A stretch of 64,000 bases of DNA, from NCBI RefSeq assembly GCF_012273015.1, contig NZ_CP050954.1:2108001-2172000 (forward strand), read 5' to 3'. Origin of the DNA: Hymenobacter sp. BT18 (GTDB lineage: Bacteria > Bacteroidota > Bacteroidia > Cytophagales > Hymenobacteraceae). The notes beneath the pieces are model-generated. The model was not told where the DNA came from, ran no database searches, and saw only the letters and a program-made list of their open reading frames with translations. This document shows positions 1-9,300 of this stretch, piece after piece (position 1 is the first letter of the stretch; each line of letters starts with the position of its first letter). The position numbers and the translations under genes were made by a program.

Positions 1-177
1 CCGGTGGGACTGGGCCTGTCGGTGCGAGCTTCCCGTCGGGTAAGCGTCGCCCTGGAGGGTACTTACTTCTTCACCACCACCGACCACCTTGACGATGTAA
101 GCACCCGTGCCAATCCGGCCCGCAATGATGGCTATGGCCTTCTGGAACTTAAAGCAGAATACGCCTTACGCCCGTAA
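1..177 (+). CDS. C-terminal fragment of an outer-membrane beta-barrel-like protein (partial)
   Basis: The window opens inside this gene; 58 codons are present and end at TAA 175-177. The fragment contains the segment TDHLDDVSTRANP and finishes in alternating polar and hydrophobic residues ending ALRP. A TDHLDDVS-type loop before a last strand is common in Bacteroidota outer-membrane barrel proteins of the PorG/DUF6089 and OmpA-beta types, so a barrel is inferred; the exact family cannot be fixed from 58 residues. A strong terminator follows at 209-246. Confidence 0.5.
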   Translation, partial: PVGLGLSVRASRRVSVALEGTYFFTTTDHLDDVSTRANPARNDGYGLLELKAEYALRP

Positions 178-208
178 GGCAGCAGCTGAGGAAGTTACTA
201 CTAAACAG

Positions 209-246
209 AAAAAAGGGCCTTCACCAATGGTAAAGGCCCTTTTTTC
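209..246. terminator. bidirectional intrinsic terminator
   Basis: AAAGGGCCTT and AAAGGCCCTTT arms around a short loop, with an A-run on the left and a T-run on the right. It lies between the convergent barrel-gene fragment and the first M4 peptidase gene, so it can end transcription from both sides. Confidence 0.85.
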
Positions 247-263
247 TTAAGAGAAGCCGTTAG

Positions 264-2264
264 TTATTTCTTCTCGAAACGCTGACGGAAGGTTTGCTCT
301 CCGTCGCTGGCCGATACGATGTACAGGCCCTGCGCCAGGCGGCTGATATCCAGCGTGCCGTTGCCGTTGTAGCGGGCACCGCTTACCGTAGCGCCGCGCA
401 TGTCAACCACGCGCACGTTGCTCAGCGAACCAGCGTGACGCAACGAGAGCGTCAGCTCATTGGTAGCCGGCACCGGGAATACATCCAGCCCTTTAACGGC
501 AGCCACGATACCCGTATTAACGGCAGGTGCCGACGTAGTGCCGGAAGCGGCCAGTGCAGCTGCTGAGCCTACGCCTACGGCGTACCAGGCGTTGGTCACG
601 GAGGTTACCTGCGTAGAGCCGGCCCCGTACAAGTCGGTAGCGGCCTGAATGCTGGCCGTGCGGGCGTTGGCGTAGGTGGCCGACGCCGTGAGGTACACGC
701 TTTCTGTGCGGAAGGCAATTTTAGCGGCGGCATCCATGCCCAGGCCCGTTACCGAGAAGCTCTGACCTTTTTCGTTGGTGCCGGTTTTGCCCTGGGCAAT
801 CAGGTAGAACCAGTAGTTGAGTACCCCCGAGTTCGTGTGCACGCCGCCGTTGTCGGAAGTACCCGTGTACCACTTCAGTCCTTTGTAGTAAGCCGGCTGG
901 CCCAAGGAGTTCGGGTCGCTCATGGAGCGCAGGGCTACCTGCTGCTTGTCGATTTCCTCGCCGATGAGCCAGGTGTTCTTAGCCTTCACTCCACCGGAGG
1001 TAGCGCCCAGGTTCGATACGGCATACGCCTCCACGGCAGCCCCCCAGATGTCGGAGAAGCCTTCGTTCATAGCGCCCGACTCGTTGGAGTAGACCAGGTT
1101 AGCGGTGTTTTCGCACACGGCGTGGCCGATTTCGTGGCCGCAAACGTCCAGCGAGGTCAGGGGGCGGAAGCGCGTGGCCCCGTCGCCGTAGGTCATTACC
1201 GAACCGTTCCAGTAGGCATTTTCGTAGCTGCGGCCGTAGTGCACGTAGCTCTTGATTTTGGCGCCGGCGTTATCGTACGAGTTGCGGCCATGCACGTTTT
1301 TCCAGTAGTCGTACGTGGCCTGGGCCCCAAAGTGCGCGTCGCCGGCCACATTGTCGAAGCTGGCGTTATTGTATTCGGCGGCCGTCCAGTTGTTGTCGGC
1401 GTCGATGAAGTCTACGGCCCGGCTGTACTGCTGGCCCTTCTTCATGTTGTAGGTTTCGATGCCGAGGCCACGCGTCAGCTCCCGCAGGCGGTAGCCACCC
1501 GTTGCCGTTTCGTCGGCCAGGGAGCGGCTACCGCTGTAGGCGGTAGCAAACGTAGCAGTAGCCCCAGCGTGCTTGATGATGTCGTTTTTCAGGACGATTT
1601 CACCCGAGCGGGCATCTACGTAGATAAGAGCGCGGCTCACGGGCGCCTGGGCATATACGTCGAACTTGTAGGCCAGGGTCGGCTTGCCGGCCGAAGCGCC
1701 TCGGCCCAGCTCGTTGCGCACAATCACCAACTCCCCTTTGGGCTTGTAGCTGGCCTTGGGGTTGCTGGTTTCCTTCCGCAGATGGGCCTCTTCTTCGGCA
1801 TCCTGCCACATAAACTTATCGGCGCCTACGAAGGCCGTAGCCCGGGCCAGGGCCTGTGCTTCCGACAGGGCGGGCGCCGTGCTTACTTTTTCCAGCCCCC
1901 GCTCCAAGCGGCCGTTGATTACTTCGACGGCCCCCTGACGGGCGTGCAGCAGGTAAGCTCCGTGCTCTACTTTGTAGCCTTTGTAGTACTGCTGGTAACG
2001 CTCGTTCACAAAGCCCAGCTCATCCTGCTGGCTCTGGCTGCGCACCAGCGACTCGTCTTTCAGCAGGCCCAGTTGCTCGCGGAACATCTGCTGCGCTTCC
2101 GCCGCCTTGTAGGACCGGCCGGGTGCGAAGGAAATCAGCTCGGGCTGCCCGTCAGCCGATGTTACCCGCTGCTTCACCCGCTCGTTGCCCTGGGCTTGAG
2201 CGTCAGACACAGAAATCAATCCACCAAGCGCGAGCAAGGCTGCTACTGAGTACTTCTTTTGCAT
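264..2264 (-). CDS. secreted M4 (thermolysin-like) metallopeptidase with T9SS sorting domain
   Basis: Predicted extracellular zinc endopeptidase of 666 residues. Start chosen at ATG 2264 (MQKKYSVAALL), which gives a clean signal peptide ending near AQAQ; the longer frame upstream has no signal sequence. Order: FTP/PepSY-type propeptide (about 30-230), M4 catalytic domain with zinc motif HEIGH (about 377-381) and the third ligand in MNEGFSD (about 401), M4 C-terminal helical domain, then a 75-residue C-terminal type A sorting domain (starts LDVFPVPATNEL, ends FRQRFEKK). The sorting domain implies export by SecYEG and then the type IX system. A paralogue lies directly upstream on the same strand. 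No GEVED domain, unlike the paralogue. Confidence 0.93.
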   Translation of the reverse strand: MQKKYSVAALLALGGLISVSDAQAQGNERVKQRVTSADGQPELISFAPGRSYKAAEAQQMFREQLGLLKDESLVRSQSQQDELGFVNERYQQYYKGYKVEHGAYLLHARQGAVEVINGRLERGLEKVSTAPALSEAQALARATAFVGADKFMWQDAEEEAHLRKETSNPKASYKPKGELVIVRNELGRGASAGKPTLAYKFDVYAQAPVSRALIYVDARSGEIVLKNDIIKHAGATATFATAYSGSRSLADETATGGYRLRELTRGLGIETYNMKKGQQYSRAVDFIDADNNWTAAEYNNASFDNVAGDAHFGAQATYDYWKNVHGRNSYDNAGAKIKSYVHYGRSYENAYWNGSVMTYGDGATRFRPLTSLDVCGHEIGHAVCENTANLVYSNESGAMNEGFSDIWGAAVEAYAVSNLGATSGGVKAKNTWLIGEEIDKQQVALRSMSDPNSLGQPAYYKGLKWYTGTSDNGGVHTNSGVLNYWFYLIAQGKTGTNEKGQSFSVTGLGMDAAAKIAFRTESVYLTASATYANARTASIQAATDLYGAGSTQVTSVTNAWYAVGVGSAAALAASGTTSAPAVNTGIVAAVKGLDVFPVPATNELTLSLRHAGSLSNVRVVDMRGATVSGARYNGNGTLDISRLAQGLYIVSASDGEQTFRQRFEKK
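1908..2120 (-). repeat. 213-bp near-identical block shared with the neighbouring M4 gene (copy 1)
   Basis: Within the propeptide region of the first M4 gene. It aligns without gaps to 4632-4844 with, by eye, two mismatches in 213 bases, while coding sequence on either side is clearly more diverged. It encodes the segment from about SYKAAEAQQM to VEVINGRL. See the matching entry and the finding on gene conversion. Confidence 0.85.
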
Positions 2265-2579
2265 GTTGAAAGGAGGTTGGGGTGATGTAGAAAAATGAAC
2301 CCGTCCAATTTTGTCAGTAAGAGAGTTAACGATTGTTCGGGCATACAATATAGCTATAAATTTTAATGTAAATTTAATGTCACGCCCTTTCTGTTAAAAT
2401 TTCTTTCCCTCAAGCCTGCTTTTCCTGCAGATTTCATTAAAAACCTCGCCCTTATTTGAAACTTACCACGAGGCTTGCACTTTGCCCATACAGCAGCCCT
2501 GATAATTGCACCTTTTGTATACAAAAAGGCCCGGCGCTAAGCACCGGGCCTTTCGGGTATTACCAGGGTTGATTACTCC
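2265..2579. other. AT-rich intergenic region between the two M4 genes
   Basis: No gene seen. It holds the leader of the downstream (minus-strand) peptidase gene, an AT-rich stretch at about 2340-2400 with TATATTG on the minus strand that could be a promoter -7 box (weak), a GTATAC-centred palindrome at 2513-2526, and the terminator of the upstream peptidase gene at 2522-2555. Confidence 0.6.
2522..2555 (-). terminator. intrinsic terminator of the second M4 gene
   Basis: On the minus strand, GGCCCGG and CCGGGCC arms around a loop, followed by TTTTTGT. It lies 25 bp after the stop of the gene at 2580-4985. The T-run merges into a palindrome centred on GTATAC. Confidence 0.85.
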
Positions 2580-4985
2580 CTATTGCTTTACAAAGCGCTG
2601 GTGGAAGGTCTTTTGACCGTCGCTAACCGTTACAATGTACATGCCTTTGGCCAGGCTGCTGATGTTCAGCTCACCTTCGCCGTTGTAGCGGGCCCCGGCT
2701 ACGGCCGCGCCGCGCAGGTCTACTACTTTCACGCTGCTGGCTTTAGCACCGCCGGGCAGAGCAATGCGCATCCGGTCCGAAGCAGGGTTCGGGAATACTT
2801 CCAGGCCACGGTCTACCGCGTTGCCCAGTTGTTCCGTCTTGCCGCCCACGATACCAGCATTTACGCCGGCTGCCAGCGTACCACCCGTGATGTTAACCGT
2901 GTAGTCTTCGGTTTCGCCGTAGCTGTAGCTGTTGCAGCTGGTGGTGGCCGAAGCGTCGCTCATGATAACGCGCAAACGAGTAGCGCCCGACTTAGCCGTG
3001 GCCGGTACCGTGAACGTGCTGCTCAGCGTGCCGCTGCTCGAAGACGAGCCCGAAACTACCAGTTCGCCAGCGTCCGTAAACACGCCGTTCTGGTTGTAGT
3101 CGATGTAGATCTTCCAGTATTCGGTGTAAGCCGTGGAAGCGAAGCCCGCGCTGAAGCTGATGGTCTGCGAAGAACCGGCGGCCACGGAAGTGCTGGTAGC
3201 GGTGCCGTTGTAGTAGCCAGCATCTTTGCTGGAAGTGCGGGCAATAGTGCCCAGCTTCACGTAGTCAATCCACTCGTAGGAAACGTTAGTGCCTTTCGAA
3301 GCGCAGTACGTAACCGTGGTCGGAGGAGGCGTGGTGCCACCGCCGCTGTAAGCAGCGCCTACCCCTACGGCATACCAGGCGTTAGTTACCGCCTGCTCTT
3401 CTGCCGAGCCAGCGCCGTACAGGTCTTTGGCGGCCTGAATGGAGCCCGTGCGGGCCGCGGCGTAGTTGGAAGAAGCCGTGAGGTAAACGGTTTCGGTGCG
3501 GTAGGCAATTTTAGCGGCTTTGTCGATGCCGATGCCCGTTACGGAGAAGGAGCTGCCGATATCGTTGGTGCCGCTGCCCCCTACCGACAGCCGGTAGAAC
3601 CAGTGGTTGAGCACGCCGGAGTTGGTATGCACACCGCCGTTGTCGCCGGTGCCGGTGTACCAATAAGTGCCTTTATAAGTGTCGGGCTGGCTTTCGGCGT
3701 TCGGGTTGCTCATGGAGCGCAGCGAAGGCCGCACTTTGTCGATGTCTTCGCCAATCAGCCAGGTAGCCTTAGCGGGGTCTTTGTAGTACTCCACGGCGGC
3801 GCCCCAGATATCGGAGAAGCCTTCGTTCATGGCGCCCGACTCGTTGGAATACGTCAGGTTGGCCGAATAGGAGCACACGGCGTGACCAATCTCGTGGGCC
3901 GCAACGTCCAGCGACGTCAACGGGTCGAAGCGGGAATAGCCGTCGCCGTAGGTCATGCGGGTGCCATCCCAGTAAGCGTTTTCGTAGCCTTTGCCGTCAC
4001 CGGGGGTGTCGTCGAAGTGTACGTAGCTTTTGATAGCAGCCCCGGCGTTGTTGTAGGAGTTGCGACCGTGTACATTTTTGAAATAGTCGAACGTGCTCTG
4101 CGCGCCGTAATGAGCGTCGAGGGCCGCGTTGTCGAAGTTGGTGTTGTTGTACTCCGTCCAGCTGTTATCGGCATCGGTGAAGTCTACTGCCGCGGTGTAG
4201 CTATTGCCTTTTTTGCAGTTGTAGGTTTCAATACCGTTGCCCCGGGTGTACTCCCGCAGGCGGTAGGTGCCGTTGTAGCTATCGGTTGCCGACGACTTAG
4301 TACCGCTGTAGCGCGTAGCGAAAGTACCCGTAGCGGCGGCGTGCTTGATGATGTTGTTGCGCGAAACTACCTCGCCCGAGCGAGCATCTACGTAGATGTA
4401 GGCACGGCTTACCGGCGCTTTGGCGTACACATCGAACTTGTAGGCCAGCGTAGCTTTGCCAGCGCCCTTGGCCAGATCGTTCTGCACAATCACCAGCTCG
4501 CCTTTGGGCAGGAAGCTGTTGTCTTCTTCCCACATGTACTGCTTGGCGCCCACAAAGCTCAGAGCGCGGCTCAGGGCTTGCTTCTCGCTCATGGCTGGGG
4601 TGGTGTTCACCTTATCCAAGCCGCGTAGCAGGCGGCCGTTGATTACTTCGACGGCTCCCTGACGGGCGTGCAGCAGGTAAGCTCCGTGCTCTACTTTGTA
4701 GCCTTTGTAGTACTGCTGGTAACGCTCGTTCACAAAGCCCAGCTCATCCTGCTGGCTCTGGCTGCGCACCAGCGACTCGTCTTTCAGCAGGCCCAGCTGC
4801 TCGCGGAACATCTGCTGCGCTTCCGCCGCCTTGTAGGACCGGCCTTCAGCAAAGCTGACCATTTCCAGTTGTCCGTCTTCAGCTACAACGCGCTGTTTTA
4901 CACGTCCAACATTCTGTGCTTGTGTGGGAGCGAACATGGCGCTGCCAAGCACCAGCAGGGCTACTGCCGGGTAATTCTTTTGCAT
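2580..4985 (-). CDS. secreted M4 (thermolysin-like) metallopeptidase with GEVED and T9SS sorting domains
   Basis: Predicted extracellular zinc endopeptidase, 801 residues from ATG 4985 (MQKNYPAVALL), the start that begins the signal peptide. Order: FTP/PepSY propeptide (about 25-215), M4 domain with HEIGH (about 364-368) and MNEGFSD, C-terminal helical domain, a proline/threonine linker, a GEVED-type beta domain (about 570-705, with WKIYIDYNQNG and YGETEDYTV), and a type A sorting domain (starts LEVFPNPASDRM). The GEVED domain, absent from the paralogue downstream, often occurs in secreted Bacteroidota enzymes and may help binding; its role here is inferred. The two genes read in the same direction but each has its own terminator. 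Confidence 0.93.
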   Translation of the reverse strand: MQKNYPAVALLVLGSAMFAPTQAQNVGRVKQRVVAEDGQLEMVSFAEGRSYKAAEAQQMFREQLGLLKDESLVRSQSQQDELGFVNERYQQYYKGYKVEHGAYLLHARQGAVEVINGRLLRGLDKVNTTPAMSEKQALSRALSFVGAKQYMWEEDNSFLPKGELVIVQNDLAKGAGKATLAYKFDVYAKAPVSRAYIYVDARSGEVVSRNNIIKHAAATGTFATRYSGTKSSATDSYNGTYRLREYTRGNGIETYNCKKGNSYTAAVDFTDADNSWTEYNNTNFDNAALDAHYGAQSTFDYFKNVHGRNSYNNAGAAIKSYVHFDDTPGDGKGYENAYWDGTRMTYGDGYSRFDPLTSLDVAAHEIGHAVCSYSANLTYSNESGAMNEGFSDIWGAAVEYYKDPAKATWLIGEDIDKVRPSLRSMSNPNAESQPDTYKGTYWYTGTGDNGGVHTNSGVLNHWFYRLSVGGSGTNDIGSSFSVTGIGIDKAAKIAYRTETVYLTASSNYAAARTGSIQAAKDLYGAGSAEEQAVTNAWYAVGVGAAYSGGGTTPPPTTVTYCASKGTNVSYEWIDYVKLGTIARTSSKDAGYYNGTATSTSVAAGSSQTISFSAGFASTAYTEYWKIYIDYNQNGVFTDAGELVVSGSSSSSGTLSSTFTVPATAKSGATRLRVIMSDASATTSCNSYSYGETEDYTVNITGGTLAAGVNAGIVGGKTEQLGNAVDRGLEVFPNPASDRMRIALPGGAKASSVKVVDLRGAAVAGARYNGEGELNISSLAKGMYIVTVSDGQKTFHQRFVKQ
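4632..4844 (-). repeat. 213-bp near-identical block shared with the neighbouring M4 gene (copy 2)
   Basis: Partner of 1908-2120 at an offset of 2724 bp, same orientation, no gaps and two mismatches by eye. It covers the propeptide of the second M4 gene. Two direct copies this similar can recombine and delete or duplicate one peptidase gene. Confidence 0.85.
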
Positions 4986-5261
4986 AATGCGTTTGGTTGG
5001 GGTGGTGTGAAAGAATTTCAGCCAAGTGCCAGCAGCGAGAGAGGGCGCTTTTAACAGATTGGCGACCCAAACTATCAATAATTGGAATAACTTGTATCAA
5101 TAGGTTAAAATTTTGTTAAAATTTTATTTATCCAAGCACCTACTACGAAGATTGCAATTACACTAAAAATGAGCTGTTTATTTGTTTAATCCTAAAACAA
5201 ACGGACGTAAGCCGTACTTTAGTGCAACTATGCCCTTTTTTTGACTCCGGAAGATTTTTGC

Positions 5262-6038
5262 ATGCGTAACGAAACAAACCGCTGGCATTTGCGCGGCAAG
5301 GTGGCCCTGGTAACTGGGGCTTCCAAAGGAATTGGGGCCGCCGTGGCCGAAGAGCTCCTGCAGCTGGGCGCAGTAGTGGTAGCGGCCGCCCGTAACCCAG
5401 CCCCCCTCCGGGAGCAGGTACAGCGGTGGCAGCAGCTGGGGTTTCCGGCACACGCCGTAGAGGCCGACGTGAGCCGGCCCGATGGCCGCGCCCAGGCCCT
5501 GGCCGCCGTAGCCGCGCTTGGCTCCCCGCTGCATATTCTGGTCAATAACGTGGGCACCAACATTCGCAAGGCTACGGTAGACTACACCCCGGCCGAATAC
5601 CAGCAGCTCATGGCGACCAACCTGGAATCGGTGTTTGGTATGTGCCAGGCGGCGCACCCGCTGCTGAAAGCTGCCGGTAGCGCCAGCATCGTCAACGTGG
5701 GCTCGGTAGCTGGCCTTACCCACCTGCGCACGGGCGCCATCTACGGCATGACCAAGGCCGCCATGACGCAGCTGGGGCGAAACCTGGCCGTGGAATGGGC
5801 CCCCGATGGCATCCGGGTGAACACCGTAGCACCCTGGTACATTCGCACGCCCCTGGCCGAAACCGTTTTGCGCAACCCCGACTACCTGGCGCAGGTGGTG
5901 GCCCGCACCCCCATGCAGCGCATAGGGGAGCCAGAGGAAGTAAGCGCCGCCGTGGCCTTTCTGTGTCTGCCCGCCGCCAGCTACATCACCGGCCAATGCC
6001 TCAGCGTTGATGGTGGGTTCGTGGTAAATGGCTTCTAG
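5262..6038 (+). CDS. SDR family NAD(P)-dependent oxidoreductase (tropinone reductase-like)
   Basis: Cytoplasmic short-chain dehydrogenase/reductase of 258 residues. Start taken at ATG 5262 ([12 protein letters not shown]); a TTG 21 bp upstream in frame is less likely. The Rossmann motif TGASKGIG lies near residue 20, NNVGT near 95, and the catalytic set is seen as Ser in VGSVAG, then YGMTK. The C terminus [10 protein letters not shown] is typical of classical SDRs. It resembles the tropinone-reductase-like subgroup; the substrate is unknown. It diverges from the M4 genes and converges on the ATP-grasp gene with a 50-bp gap in which no strong terminator is seen. Confidence 0.88.
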   Translation: MRNETNRWHLRGKVALVTGASKGIGAAVAEELLQLGAVVVAAARNPAPLREQVQRWQQLGFPAHAVEADVSRPDGRAQALAAVAALGSPLHILVNNVGTNIRKATVDYTPAEYQQLMATNLESVFGMCQAAHPLLKAAGSASIVNVGSVAGLTHLRTGAIYGMTKAAMTQLGRNLAVEWAPDGIRVNTVAPWYIRTPLAETVLRNPDYLAQVVARTPMQRIGEPEEVSAAVAFLCLPAASYITGQCLSVDGGFVVNGF

Positions 6039-6088
6039 CCCGACCACGCGGCGCTTATGAAGCTTCTTTGCAGCAGGCTTTGCGGACG

Positions 6089-6988
6089 CTAATGCGTGCC
6101 CTTAAGCGGCGCTAGAGTCCGTAGCGCCTGCTCGTAGCGCGCCCAGGAAGCGGGCTCGGTGGCCAGGTACAGGAAGGGCTCAATCAGCTCCAGCTCCATA
6201 AGCAGAAACTGCCCATCTACCACTACCCCATCGACGCGGGCATACAGGCACCCGGCGGCGAAGCGCCGCACTGTGTCATCGGCGGCTTGGTGTACCGAAG
6301 CCGGGGCCGGCAACGCGGCAATGCCGCCCCCCAGGTAGTGCTGCACGCGGAAGTCGCCGGACTTGGGCGTTTTCAGCACGGAATGACTGAAAGTTCCACC
6401 TAAGTACACCAAAGACCACTCACCCTGAGTCTGAATCTGAGGCAGGAAGGGTTGGGCCAGAAAGTCCTCCTCTGCCAGCAGCTCAGCTAGCTCTGGCGAC
6501 TTTGCTGCGGCCTCAGCGGCCGTGAGGGCAAACGTGTTTTTGGCACCGCCGCTGACAGCTGGCTTGATAATAATACGTTCGGGGGCGCCTAGAGCGGCAA
6601 ACAGGTCCGCCGTATTGAGGGAACTGCCGCGGGCCAGCCATTGAGTAGGTACTACCGACACGCCAGCCTCGGCCATTTCCAGCAGGTAGCGCTTGTCGGC
6701 GTTCCAGCGTACCACGGCAGTAGGGTTCAGCAGGGAAACGCCCAGCTTTTCCAGACTGTCGAGCCAGGCGTAGAACTCCGCTATTCGGTCGAAATAATCC
6801 CAGGGTGACTTGAGCACGACGGCCTCGTACTGCTGCCAGTTGACCGCGGCATCCGACCAGATTTCGATGGTAACCTGGTGGCCCTGGCCCAGCAGATAAC
6901 GCTCCAGCAGGGTATCTTCGTCTTCGACAGTAGCAACCGCGTATTGGGAGCTGGTGCGGCCAGCGTAGGAAACAAGGGCAATATTCAA
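6089..6988 (-). CDS. ATP-grasp domain protein (RimK/DcsG-like), TTG start
   Basis: About 299 residues, cytoplasmic, predicted to form an amide or peptide bond using ATP. It has the ATP-grasp layout: an N-terminal alpha/beta domain with WDYFDR, the lysine-bearing strand IIIKPAVSGGAKNT (about 140-153), and near the end VDGVVVDGQFLLMELELIEP, where the metal-binding acidic residues sit. The family matches RimK-type or DcsG-like hypothetical proteins; substrate unknown. The only plausible start is TTG 6988: an in-frame stop lies just upstream and the next Met is about 110 codons in. It is 23 bp after the M20 gene and probably cotranscribed. Confidence 0.8.
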   Translation of the reverse strand: MNIALVSYAGRTSSQYAVATVEDEDTLLERYLLGQGHQVTIEIWSDAAVNWQQYEAVVLKSPWDYFDRIAEFYAWLDSLEKLGVSLLNPTAVVRWNADKRYLLEMAEAGVSVVPTQWLARGSSLNTADLFAALGAPERIIIKPAVSGGAKNTFALTAAEAAAKSPELAELLAEEDFLAQPFLPQIQTQGEWSLVYLGGTFSHSVLKTPKSGDFRVQHYLGGGIAALPAPASVHQAADDTVRRFAAGCLYARVDGVVVDGQFLLMELELIEPFLYLATEPASWARYEQALRTLAPLKGTH

Positions 6989-7011
6989 AACAGAGAGGTT
7001 GGAAGCGGTGG

Positions 7012-8322
7012 TTAGGGTTTAAGGAGCAGGTAGTCGAAGGCCAGGGTGGTCAGGGCTTTTACTCCTAGCCCTAGCCCGCTCTCATCAATGAAAAAGCCGG
7101 CCGTGTGGTGGGGCGCGGTATCGGCCGGGTTTTTCCCTTTGGGCATGCCACCCACGAACACGAACAGGCCAGGTATCTTTTCCTGGTAATAAGCGAAGTC
7201 CTCGGCCCCGGTCACGGCTTTCTGCAGCTGTACGTGCTCGGGGCCGGCAGCGCGGCGCAGGCTGGGCAGCATCTGCTCGGTCAGGCGCGGGTTGTTATAA
7301 GTAACGGGCGTGTAGTTTTCGATGGATACCTCGGCAGTGGCCCCGGCGCTTTCGGCAATGTTGGTAGCCGTGCGGCGGACAGCTTCCCAGATTTTGCTTT
7401 GCGTTTCCTTGCTGAAGGTACGGATGGTACCTGTCAGCTCTACCTGCTCGGGAATGATGTTGTTGCGCACCCCGCCGTGAATCATGCCCACCGTGAGCAC
7501 CGCGGCATCTTCGGTAAGCTGCGTCTGGCGGCTGATGATGGTTTGGAGCCCGGTCACAATCTGCGCCGCCGTTACCACGGGGTCCACGCTCAGCCAGGGA
7601 TACGCCCCGTGCGCCGATTTGCCCTTCACCACAATCTTGAAGACATCGGAGGCTGCCATTTCACCTTCCGGGCGGTACTTGATGGTGCCGACTTCCGTTT
7701 GGGCGTTGATGTGCACTCCGAAGATGGCGTCAACTTTCGGGTTGTCGAGTACGCCTTCCTTCACCATCAGGCGGGCTCCCCCCTCCTGCCCGGGCAACGA
7801 GCCTTCCTCCGCCGGCTGGAAAATAAACTTTACAGTGCCGGGCAGGTCTTTGCGCATAGCCGTAAGCACGCGGGCCGCGCCCAGCAGCATGGCCACGTGG
7901 GTGTCATGGCCGCAGGCGTGCATGACGCCCACCGTTTGCCCGTTATAGGTAGTGGTGGCTTTCGAGGCAAAGGGCAGGTTGGTGCTTTCCGTCACGGGCA
8001 GGGCATCCATATCGGCCCGCAGGGCCACTACCCGGCCGGGCTTGCCCCCACGCAGCACGCCCACTACGCCGGTACGCGCCACACCGGTTTGTACCTCCAG
8101 GCCCAGGCGCCGCAGCTCCGCCGCAATCAGCGCGGCCGTTTGGGTTTCCTGGTTGCCCAGCTCCGGGTGCTCGTGCAGGTCGCGGCGCCACGCTACTACC
8201 TGCGCCTCCTCCTTGTCGGCTAACTGGGTTATACGGGCCTGAAGCGCAGTAGCCTTCTGGGCCGCCGCCGGCGCGCTGCTCAGCAGCAAGCTCAACAGGA
8301 AGATTTTCGTTGCGGATTTCAT
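7012..8322 (-). CDS. exported M20 family amidohydrolase/peptidase
   Basis: A 436-residue M20D-type metal amidohydrolase, from ATG 8322 (MKSATKIFLLSLLL), with a signal peptide ending near PAAAQ. Metal and catalytic motifs are in family order: ALRADMDALPV, GVMHACGHDTHVAML, IFQPAEEG and, near the C terminus, GAEDFAYYQ. These match the IAA-amino acid hydrolase/aminoacylase group that removes amino acids or acyl groups from amides. The signal peptide points to the periplasm. It is first in a likely two-gene unit with the ATP-grasp gene and diverges from the WG-repeat gene. Confidence 0.9.
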   Translation of the reverse strand: MKSATKIFLLSLLLSSAPAAAQKATALQARITQLADKEEAQVVAWRRDLHEHPELGNQETQTAALIAAELRRLGLEVQTGVARTGVVGVLRGGKPGRVVALRADMDALPVTESTNLPFASKATTTYNGQTVGVMHACGHDTHVAMLLGAARVLTAMRKDLPGTVKFIFQPAEEGSLPGQEGGARLMVKEGVLDNPKVDAIFGVHINAQTEVGTIKYRPEGEMAASDVFKIVVKGKSAHGAYPWLSVDPVVTAAQIVTGLQTIISRQTQLTEDAAVLTVGMIHGGVRNNIIPEQVELTGTIRTFSKETQSKIWEAVRRTATNIAESAGATAEVSIENYTPVTYNNPRLTEQMLPSLRRAAGPEHVQLQKAVTGAEDFAYYQEKIPGLFVFVGGMPKGKNPADTAPHHTAGFFIDESGLGLGVKALTTLAFDYLLLKP

Positions 8323-8480
8323 AAGAAAAGGGAAGGAAAACAAAGAAAAGACAACTTGCCCGAAACGTCAGCATCCTCTTACGCCACCTCAACAACAAGC
8401 CGCCTCGTTCGACCTTGGGGACGGAAGCGCCGACCATTTCCGCCCAACGAGTATCTTTAGGCACACCTAAGACCTCCGGG

Positions 8481-9272
8481 ATGTTGATGGCTAGCATGAA
8501 ATGGTCGTGGCAGTTTGTTGGACTGAGCTTGCTGGCGCTGCTACTCACGGCGGCGCAGGAGCTGGTGAGTGGGCGGCTGGTGCCTTTTCGCAAAGGCACC
8601 AAGTGGGGCTATGCCGACCACAGCCGGCGGCTGGTGCTCCCGCTGCAGTATGAGGAAGCCGGGCCCTTTGTGGAAGAAGTAGCCTGGGTGCGGCAAAATG
8701 GCCTTTACGGCTACATCGATGGGGGTGGCAACCCCATTACGCCCGTGCATTTCACCAAAGCTTCTACTTTCTATAAAGGCCGGGCCACCGTAGAGCTACA
8801 GGGCGAAACCTTCGACATCGACGCTACCGGCCGCCGCCTGACGACGCCCCCCGAGCCGGCTCCTGAGGAAGATTACCTTTCCCTGGGCGACCTGGTGCGG
8901 CAGCAGGGCAAGGTGGGGTTTCGCTTCACGGTAGGCTCGGCGGTGGTGCCGGCCGAGTACGATGAAATCCGGGAAGACTACCGCCAGCTGCTCTTTGTGC
9001 GGCAGGGCAATAAGTGGGGCGTCCTCAACCGCAAAGGCAAGCTCACCCTGCCGCTGCAACTGGACACCATCGTAGCCACGCCGCAGAATGATTTCCGGTT
9101 TCCCATTGCCCGGCAGCAGGGCCGTTATGGCTACCTCAACGCCGAGGGCCGCTGGCTCGTGGCGCCCAAATACCGCCTGGCCGAGCCCTTCATCGGCGAC
9201 GTGGCCCGGGTGGAAACCCCCGACGGCCGCACCGGCTACATCGACAGCAGCGGCAAGGAGTTTTTCGAGTAA
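8481..9272 (+). CDS. exported WG-repeat protein
   Basis: 263 residues from ATG 8481; ATGs at 8487 and 8496 are also possible. A hydrophobic N terminus (WQFVGLSLLALLL) suggests export. The rest is a set of WG repeats: WGYADHSRRLVLPLQY, YGYIDGGGNPI, WGVLNRKGKLTLPLQ, YGYLNAEGRWLVAPKY and TGYIDSSGKEF, that is (W/Y)GY-x-(D/N)-x-xG followed by a P-x-x-Y/F turn. WG repeats form beta structures in secreted or surface proteins; no enzyme is predicted. TATCTTTA at about 8452, upstream of the start, resembles the -7 box TAnnTTTG. A terminator follows at 9301. Confidence 0.8.
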   Translation: MLMASMKWSWQFVGLSLLALLLTAAQELVSGRLVPFRKGTKWGYADHSRRLVLPLQYEEAGPFVEEVAWVRQNGLYGYIDGGGNPITPVHFTKASTFYKGRATVELQGETFDIDATGRRLTTPPEPAPEEDYLSLGDLVRQQGKVGFRFTVGSAVVPAEYDEIREDYRQLLFVRQGNKWGVLNRKGKLTLPLQLDTIVATPQNDFRFPIARQQGRYGYLNAEGRWLVAPKYRLAEPFIGDVARVETPDGRTGYIDSSGKEFFE

Positions 9273-9300
9273 GCCCCGGCTTGCCTGCTACTGATATACT

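Noticed and set aside
837-4628. Long plus-strand frames opposite the two M4 peptidase genes (837-2249 and 2583-4628)
   Set aside because: Both are antisense shadows; their similarity to each other simply mirrors the paralogous M4 genes.
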